From Nocardia vaccinii NBRC 15922 (GTDB lineage Bacteria; Actinomycetota; Actinomycetes; Mycobacteriales; Mycobacteriaceae): a DNA stretch of 64,000 nucleotides. Shown one piece after another: positions 59,188 through 64,000 of this stretch; within the stretch, counting starts at the first letter, position 1; each line of letters begins with the position of its first letter. The position numbers and the translations under genes are program-made. The notes under the pieces are model-generated. The model was not told where the DNA came from. It saw nothing but the letters and a program-made list of their open reading frames with translations, and ran no database searches. The stretch covers positions 62,001 through 126,000 of the forward strand of contig NZ_BDCC01000012.1 in the NCBI RefSeq assembly GCF_001613305.1. Direction: 5' to 3'.

Positions 59188-59515
59188 GACCAAGACCCTG
59201 CCCGCCGAATTCGCCGACCTGCAACGGTTCTCCGACTGGATCCTGGCGACCGAGCCCGAGCGCTACGCCAAGCGACTGGCCTCCTCGATGGAGCAGATGC
59301 AGGACGTCTACGAGACCGTCTTCCCGCGGTTGCAGGAGGCGCTGGATCACATCGAGAAATTCGATTGGAACGATCTGCCCGACGAGCAGCGCCACCTGTT
59401 CCACCTGCTGCAGTCGCTGGTGATGGTGTCCTTCCCGGTGGAGGTGTGGAAGCAGCCCCGGGTGCCGGACTCCGGCGCGGCCTATCTCGATGTGATCGCC
59501 GAGCCGGTGGTGTAG
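59168..59515 (+). CDS. Small unknown protein next to the Rieske oxygenase
   Basis: I do not recognise this 115-residue protein. It is acidic, rich in helix-forming residues and aromatic residues (DLQRFSDWILATEPERY, LFHLLQSLVMVSFPVEVW) and contains no cysteine, so it cannot be a ferredoxin. It starts 20 bases before the end of the Rieske gene, implying coupled translation and probably stoichiometric production. The size is below that of known beta subunits (about 160-190). It may be a new accessory or assembly partner. Confidence 0.8.
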   Translation: MPAQPAETKTLPAEFADLQRFSDWILATEPERYAKRLASSMEQMQDVYETVFPRLQEALDHIEKFDWNDLPDEQRHLFHLLQSLVMVSFPVEVWKQPRVPDSGAAYLDVIAEPVV

Positions 59516-59518
59516 GCC

Positions 59519-60730
59519 ATGCTCACACTCCAAGCGGCCGGTCTGCTCGACATCGACACCGGCGAGATCATCCGGCCCGGCGTCGTGCACGTCGAAGGCG
59601 ATCGCATCGTCGGGCTGGGGGGTCCGGCGCGCGGCGAGGTCTTGGACCTCGGTGATGTCGTGCTGCTGCCCGGGCTGATGGACATGGAGGTCAATCTGCT
59701 GATGGGCGGTCGCGGGGAGACCGGCCTGTCCTCGAGTGTGACAGATGATCCCGCACTGCGGATGCTGCGTGCGGTGGGCAACGCCCGCCGCACGCTGCGT
59801 GCCGGTTTCACCACCGTGCGCAACCTCGGCCTGTTCTGCAAGACCGGTGGTTACCTGCTCGACGTCGCGCTGGGCAAGGCGATCGACCGGGGCTGGATCG
59901 ACGGCCCCAGGATCGTGCCCGCCGGACATGCGATCACCCCGCTGGGCGGACATCTGGATCCGACCATGTTTTCCGCCTTCGCCCCCGACGTGCTGAAGCT
60001 GACCCTCGAGGAAGGCATCGCCAATGGGGTCGACGAGGTGCGCAAGGCGGTGCGGTACCAGATCAAGTACGGCGCGCAGCTGATCAAGATCTGCGTCTCC
60101 GGCGGCGTCATGTCGCTCACCGGAGCCCCTGGCGCGCAACATTATTCGGACGACGAACTGCGCGCCATCGTGGACGAGGCACATCGGCGCGGCCTCAAGG
60201 TCGCCGCGCACACGCACGGCGCGGAGGCGGTCCGGCACGCGGTCGACTGCGGAATCGACTGCATCGAACACGGATTCCTCATCGACGACGAGACCATCGA
60301 CATGATGGTCGAGCACAACACCTGGCTGGTGCCGACCACCCGCCTCGCCGACGCCATGGACATGTCCCACGCCGACGAAGCGCTCAAAGCCAAAGCGGCC
60401 GAGATGTTTCCGAAGGCACGCAGCTCGGTTCTGGCCGCGTACAAGGCGGGCGTGCGGATCGCGGTCGGCACCGACGCACCGGCCATTCCGCACGGCAAGA
60501 ACGCCGACGAACTCGTCGCGCTGGTCTCGCGCGGGCTCGATCCCTTGGACGTCGTGCGCGCGGCGACCGTGAACGCCGCGGATCTCATCGACGCCGAGGA
60601 CCGCGGACGGCTGGCCGAGGGGATGCTGGCCGACATCATCGCCGTGCCCGGCGATCCGATCCAGGACATCACCGTCACCCAGAACGTGCGGTTCGTGATG
60701 AAAGGCGGCAAGGTCTTTGTCCAGCGATAG
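59519..60730 (+). CDS. Amidohydrolase family protein lacking the HxH metal motif
   Basis: This 403-residue protein has the imidazolonepropionase/Xaa-Pro-dipeptidase-type amidohydrolase plan: a short N-terminal beta-sandwich, LLPGLMDMEVN, then IKICVSGGV (the Lys that is often carbamylated), AHTHG, IEHG and GTDAP. In normal members the first motif is DMHVHL-like; here the two histidines are Glu57 and Asn59. The remaining metal ligands are kept. It may bind a single metal, or do so differently. It follows the 115-residue gene after three bases. Confidence 0.85.
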   Translation: MLTLQAAGLLDIDTGEIIRPGVVHVEGDRIVGLGGPARGEVLDLGDVVLLPGLMDMEVNLLMGGRGETGLSSSVTDDPALRMLRAVGNARRTLRAGFTTVRNLGLFCKTGGYLLDVALGKAIDRGWIDGPRIVPAGHAITPLGGHLDPTMFSAFAPDVLKLTLEEGIANGVDEVRKAVRYQIKYGAQLIKICVSGGVMSLTGAPGAQHYSDDELRAIVDEAHRRGLKVAAHTHGAEAVRHAVDCGIDCIEHGFLIDDETIDMMVEHNTWLVPTTRLADAMDMSHADEALKAKAAEMFPKARSSVLAAYKAGVRIAVGTDAPAIPHGKNADELVALVSRGLDPLDVVRAATVNAADLIDAEDRGRLAEGMLADIIAVPGDPIQDITVTQNVRFVMKGGKVFVQR

Positions 60731-61148
60731 CGGTTCACGATACGAGGACCTCCTCGACATCCAGCAGTTGCTCGCCCGGTACGCGGTGACCATCACCAAG
60801 GGTGATATCGACGGCGTGGTCGGGGTGTTCACCCCCGACGGCAGTTACAGCGCATTCGGCGACACCTATACCCTGGACCTGTTCCCGGACCTCGTCGCCG
60901 CCGCACCCAAGGGCCTTTTCCTCACGGGCACACCGCTTCTGGACATCGACGGGGATACCGCCACCGGCACCCAGCCGCTGTGCTTCATCGACCACAGCAC
61001 GCACGACATGCGGATCGGCTACTACAGCGACACACTCGTGCGCACCGAGGACGGCTGGCGGCTGCGCACCCGGAAGATGACCTTCATCCGGCGCAACGGC
61101 GACCACGATTCGGGCATTCCGCACGCATTCGAGAACACGCGGCAGTAA
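60717..61148 (+). CDS. SnoaL/NTF2-like protein
   Basis: This 143-residue protein has an NTF2-like helix and strand order: DLLDIQQLLARYAVTITKGDIDGVVGVFTPDGSY, then LDIDGDTATGTQPLCF and GYYSDTLVRTEDGWRLRTRKM. It may isomerise or dehydrate a pathway intermediate. It starts at a TTG that overlaps the amidohydrolase end by 14 bases. Because the fold is shared with Rieske oxygenase beta subunits, it could also assist the Rieske enzyme, though that is speculative. Confidence 0.84.
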   Translation: MSSDSGSRYEDLLDIQQLLARYAVTITKGDIDGVVGVFTPDGSYSAFGDTYTLDLFPDLVAAAPKGLFLTGTPLLDIDGDTATGTQPLCFIDHSTHDMRIGYYSDTLVRTEDGWRLRTRKMTFIRRNGDHDSGIPHAFENTRQ

Positions 61149-61307
61149 TGCAATCCGGTGGAATGACCGGGGCAGCAACGACTCCGGCCATCCGCGTCAC
61201 CGCCAACCGCGGGCGACACCAGCCGATCGGTCCGGGTGACGGGCGGTAATTCATCGGGCCGGGCCGCCAGGCGAGGTCCAGGCAGCTCCGAAGAGAGTGC
61301 AAAACAC

Positions 61308-62399
61308 ATGGATATCAATGAGTTTCGGTCGGGGGTGCGCGCCTGGCTGGACGAGAACGACCTGTCGCCCGGCCCCGATCACTCGCTCGACGGCGAGCTC
61401 GAGCAGCTGTGCCGCGTGCGTCGCGCGCTCTACGACGCGGGATGGATGCGGTACGGCTGGCCCGCCGAGGTCGGCGGGCTGGGCGGCCCGGCCGTACTGC
61501 GGGCGATTCTCGGCGAGGAGGTCGCCATTCGCGACCTGGCCGAACCCGGGAACTACTCGATGATCGAGGTGCTCGCACCGACGATGATCTCCTATGCCCG
61601 CCCCGAACTGGCCGCGGAGATGGTACCGCGGCTGCTGTCCGGGCGCGAGCAGTGGTGCCAGGGGTTCTCCGAGCCCGGCTCGGGCAGTGATCTGGCCTCG
61701 CTGAGCACGAAAGCCGTTCCGGACGGCGATCATTGGGTGGTCAACGGGCAGAAGGTGTGGACAAGTCTGGCCCAGTACGCGGCGCGCTGCGTCCTGCTCA
61801 CCCGGACCGCACCCGGCCACGACGGGGTCACCGCCTTCTTCCTCGATATGGACACTCCCGGCATCACCGTGCGCCCACTGCGCACGATGCACGGCGTGGA
61901 CGAATTCGCCGAGGTGTACTTCGACGACGTCCGCATCCCGGCCGACCGCATGCTGGGACGTCCGGGCGACGGCTGGCGGGTGGCGATGGATCTGTTGCCG
62001 CACGAACGCTCGACCTGCTTCTGGCATCGGATCGCCTACCTGTTCACCCGATTGGACCGAGTGCTCGACCAGACCACGATCGCCGACGACGCCGAACTCG
62101 GGGCGGCCTATCTGGCCCTGCACACCGTCCGATGCCGATCGCGGGAAACCCAGCGGCGCTTGGCATCCGGCGCGTCGTTGGGTCCGGAGACCTCGGTGGA
62201 CAAGATCCTGCTGGCGACCGCCGAGCAGCAACTGTTCGACACCGCCCGCGACCTGCTGCCCGGCGCGGTGGAACTGCGGGATTCCCCGTGGCGCACCGAA
62301 TTCCTGTACTCCCGCGCGGCCACCATCTACGGCGGCACCGCCGAGATCCAACGCAATATCGTCGCCCGGCGACTGCTGGATCTGGGGAAAGAACAGTGA
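61308..62399 (+). CDS. Acyl-CoA dehydrogenase, large partner subunit type
   Basis: This 363-residue dehydrogenase has WPAEVGGLGGPAV, CQGFSEPGSGSDLAS and NGQKVWTSLAQ, and the late motif IYGGTAEIQRNIVARRLL, where Gly stands in the place of the common Glu. It is close in plan to 15438-16616 and 18850-20019. A shorter dehydrogenase follows after 84 bases, giving a third likely pair. The ATG at 61308 has GAAGAGAG about ten bases before it. The substrates are likely bulky acyl-CoAs. Confidence 0.9.
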   Translation: MDINEFRSGVRAWLDENDLSPGPDHSLDGELEQLCRVRRALYDAGWMRYGWPAEVGGLGGPAVLRAILGEEVAIRDLAEPGNYSMIEVLAPTMISYARPELAAEMVPRLLSGREQWCQGFSEPGSGSDLASLSTKAVPDGDHWVVNGQKVWTSLAQYAARCVLLTRTAPGHDGVTAFFLDMDTPGITVRPLRTMHGVDEFAEVYFDDVRIPADRMLGRPGDGWRVAMDLLPHERSTCFWHRIAYLFTRLDRVLDQTTIADDAELGAAYLALHTVRCRSRETQRRLASGASLGPETSVDKILLATAEQQLFDTARDLLPGAVELRDSPWRTEFLYSRAATIYGGTAEIQRNIVARRLLDLGKEQ

Positions 62400-62483
62400 T
62401 GCGCGCTGGGCGGGTCGGACAGCACACGAACCCTGATCGCTCCGCCGGCCGAGGTCTCCGCGCGCCGAGGAAGGAAAGTCCCG

Positions 62484-63275
62484 ATGACCGACACCGATTC
62501 CGCAGAAATCGAGCTGATTGCCGAGAGTTTGAGTAAGGCGATGGGCTCCGCCTCGGGAGCCGCGCTCGATCGTGCGCTGGGTGAGCTGGGGTGGACCGAG
62601 ATGCTCGCCGAGATGCCCGATGTCGCGATACCTCTGGTGTTCCGGCTGCTCGGGGAGACCGGTGCGCATGCACCGGTGCTCAACGACGTACTCGCGCAGG
62701 CTTCCGGAAATCCGTTGGGCGGCACCGTGGCTCTACCGTTCGCCGGTGGATCGTGGGTCGTCTGGGAGCGCACGGACCAGCCCGGCGGCACGGTCGACGA
62801 GGATCTGCCGCTGCATCCGACGGCACCGGGTGCGGATATCCCGCTCGGCCCGGGACGTCGGGCGCTGGCCTGGTGGCTGATCGGCAGCGGCCGCACCATG
62901 CTGGCGCTCGCACGACGACATGCCCTGGACCGCAAGCAGTTCGGACGTCCGGTTGCTTCATTCCAAGCGATCCGGCACCGGCTGGCCGAGACGCTGGTCG
63001 CGCTGGAGGGGGCCGAGGCGACGCTGAGCACCGCCGACGACGAATTCGGCGCCCTGCTGGCCAAGGCCGCCGCCGGACGGGCGGCACTGCTGGCCGCGAA
63101 ACATTGCCAGCAGACGCTCGGCGGGATCGGGTTCACCGCCGAACACGAGTTACAGGGACATATTCGGCGCGTTCTCGTGCTGGACGGATTGCTGGGCAGC
63201 ACAAGGGAATTGACTCGCGAAGCCGGGGCACGAATCCGCGCGGAGGGATCCGCGCCCCGGTTGGCGCAGCTGTAG
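62484..63275 (+). CDS. Short acyl-CoA dehydrogenase-like partner subunit
   Basis: This 263-residue protein is only about two-thirds of the family length. It retains ALDRKQFGRPVASFQAIRHRLAE and the GGIGFTAEHELQGHIRR C-terminal region but lacks most of the N-terminal and middle domains. It is probably the small subunit of a heteromeric dehydrogenase with 61308-62399. AAGGAAAG precedes the ATG. The shortness may be genuine family evolution rather than truncation, since the frame and its termini are intact. Confidence 0.83.
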   Translation: MTDTDSAEIELIAESLSKAMGSASGAALDRALGELGWTEMLAEMPDVAIPLVFRLLGETGAHAPVLNDVLAQASGNPLGGTVALPFAGGSWVVWERTDQPGGTVDEDLPLHPTAPGADIPLGPGRRALAWWLIGSGRTMLALARRHALDRKQFGRPVASFQAIRHRLAETLVALEGAEATLSTADDEFGALLAKAAAGRAALLAAKHCQQTLGGIGFTAEHELQGHIRRVLVLDGLLGSTRELTREAGARIRAEGSAPRLAQL

Positions 63276-63293
63276 AACCGGTGATCCGCGGCA

Positions 63294-63324
63294 GAAGGGC
63301 CGGTGCGGATCGCACCGGCCCTTC
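63294..63324. terminator. Strong bidirectional hairpin terminator
   Basis: A perfect 14-bp stem (GAAGGGCCGGTGCG and its complement) with a GAT loop lies between the convergent dehydrogenase and lipoprotein genes, 18 bases after the first stop and 22 bases from the other gene. It should end both transcripts. Confidence 0.75.
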
Positions 63325-63346
63325 ACTCGTCCGCGCCGAACCAGGC

Positions 63347-63865
63347 TCAGCTACAAGCCGGCGACTTGCCGCCCTGCATCGTCATCAGCTGGCAGAAGGT
63401 GGCCGCGGCGACCTTCCACTTGCCGCCGTCCTGCACCGCCTTACCGGACTGGTTGGGCAACACCGGACTTCCGCCCATCAGGATCGTGTACGTCACCGAG
63501 GCGTGGGTGGGATCGTCGAGGGTCACGGCCGACACGGAGGCCGAGGTGCCCTGTGCCTGCGGGTTGCTCGCCTGGGCCTGGAGCACCGGCGCGAACGCGT
63601 CGCCCTTCTCCACCAGGGCGGCCTTGTCCGCGGCGGAGGTCTTGGCGTCGAAGAACTTCGTGAAGACCTCGGTGATCGCCTGCGTGGTCGCGGCGTCTGC
63701 CTTGGTCCCGGCGCTCGACGTGGTCGCCGCCGCGGAACTGGTCGCGGCCGCCGTGGTCGATTTGCTCGTATCGCTGTTCGACGAGCCGCAGCCCGCCAGC
63801 ACGGAGGCGCCGACGGTCACCAGGACGGCGCAGATCGCGGTCCGGCGGAAAAGGGTATCGCGCAT
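63347..63865 (-). CDS. MTB12-like lipoprotein
   Basis: This 172-residue protein has a lipoprotein signal (MRDTLFRRTA, a hydrophobic run, and the lipobox LAGC at 23-26), a Ser/Thr/Ala-rich linker and a C-terminal domain. That domain resembles the mycobacterial low-molecular-weight antigen MTB12 (ADKAALVEKGDAF and later VTLDDPTHASVTYTI). It should be anchored to the cell membrane by Cys26. The ATG at 63865 fits the signal peptide; a longer frame is not needed. Its role is unknown and apparently unrelated to the catabolic genes. Confidence 0.87.
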   Translation of the reverse strand: MRDTLFRRTAICAVLVTVGASVLAGCGSSNSDTSKSTTAAATSSAAATTSSAGTKADAATTQAITEVFTKFFDAKTSAADKAALVEKGDAFAPVLQAQASNPQAQGTSASVSAVTLDDPTHASVTYTILMGGSPVLPNQSGKAVQDGGKWKVAAATFCQLMTMQGGKSPACS

Positions 63866-64000
63866 GGGTATATTTCTTTCCGGAAGGAATTTCGGACTGG
63901 GTGATATTCCGCCGCGGGTGCTTCGGCGGAATCGATCTATGCGGTCGATACGAGCCGCGAGCACCGATCCGGCGCATCGCCGACCCGAGATTCGTGTATT
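63866..64000. other. Upstream region of the lipoprotein gene
   Basis: These 135 bases at the window end lie upstream of the leftward lipoprotein gene. GGAAAG at about 63880 is the probable ribosome-binding region, and an AT-rich stretch follows. No complete gene is visible. Confidence 0.4.

Noticed and set aside
62484..63275. Pseudogene of an acyl-CoA dehydrogenase
   Set aside because: It is short, but the start, ribosome site and stop are normal, no frameshift remnant of the missing domain is visible upstream, and similar short partners occur in the other pairs.
1..64000. CRISPR arrays, tRNA or rRNA genes and insertion sequences
   Set aside because: I saw no regularly spaced repeats, no tRNA-like cloverleaf with a TTC arm, no rRNA stretches and no transposase motifs in the window. 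A computational scan could still find a divergent tRNA.

Overview
The window looks like chromosomal DNA of a Nocardia-like mycolic-acid actinomycete. It is very GC-rich, and GTG and TTG starts are frequent. It carries an F420/LLM-type oxidoreductase, a CysQ whose motifs match the mycobacterial enzyme, an MTB12-like lipoprotein, a secreted RPF/SLT-like transglycosylase and many acyl-CoA catabolic genes. The genus is inferred from gene content and style only; no rRNA or other marker gene is present.

Almost the whole window is a catabolic region for an organic acid, probably alicyclic, isoprenoid or steroid-like, handled as CoA thioesters. Left arm (1-14168): an LLM enzyme, an SDR, a TetR regulator, a secreted PHB-depolymerase-like esterase, a leftward crotonase/CoA-transferase operon, and a rightward operon of CoA ligase, SDR, acrylyl-CoA-reductase-like MDR, FAS1-like/MaoC dehydratase and a second CoA ligase. 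Next, a leftward operon (14338-20019) carries two pairs of large and small acyl-CoA dehydrogenases plus a crotonase. A GntR/FadR-type regulator (20185-21078) follows. A long rightward operon (21516-35031) carries a double beta-propeller SMP-30-like protein, five SDRs, a Rieske oxygenase, a Baeyer-Villiger monooxygenase, a ThDP enzyme, an aldehyde dehydrogenase, a TauD-like dioxygenase, an NTF2-like protein and a CMD-like protein.

A thioesterase gene and a small housekeeping island (phoU-like, cysQ) come next. Then follow a metal-dependent amidohydrolase, a leftward SDR/VOC pair, and a rightward operon of acyl-CoA dehydrogenase, APH-type kinase, enoyl-CoA hydratase and quinone oxidoreductase (40707-44879). 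The stretch 45054-50131 is mixed: transglycosylase, VOC, a Pro-rich hypothetical protein, a secreted lipase, and SnoaL/TetR genes. A leftward beta-oxidation block follows (50496-57096: dehydrogenase, thiolase, PaaG-like isomerase, CoA-transferase, SDR, dehydrogenase). A rightward operon (57373-63275) holds a CMD-like protein, a second Rieske oxygenase, a 115-residue protein without a recognised family, an unusual amidohydrolase, an NTF2-like protein and a third dehydrogenase pair. An MTB12-like lipoprotein closes the window.

Two families of palindromic sites tie these blocks together. ATCCT-N4-AGGAT lies in two inverted copies on either side of the GntR gene and again at 6989. RAGAAT-N3-ATTCTY lies at the start of the first TetR gene and in front of five other transcription units up to 57 kb. 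The likely logic is hydroxylation, oxidation to a ketone, Baeyer-Villiger lactone formation, ring opening, CoA activation and beta-oxidation, with side modules for 4-hydroxyacyl-CoA and possibly one-carbon shortening. No transporter, ferredoxin, Rieske reductase or ETF gene is present, so those functions must lie elsewhere.
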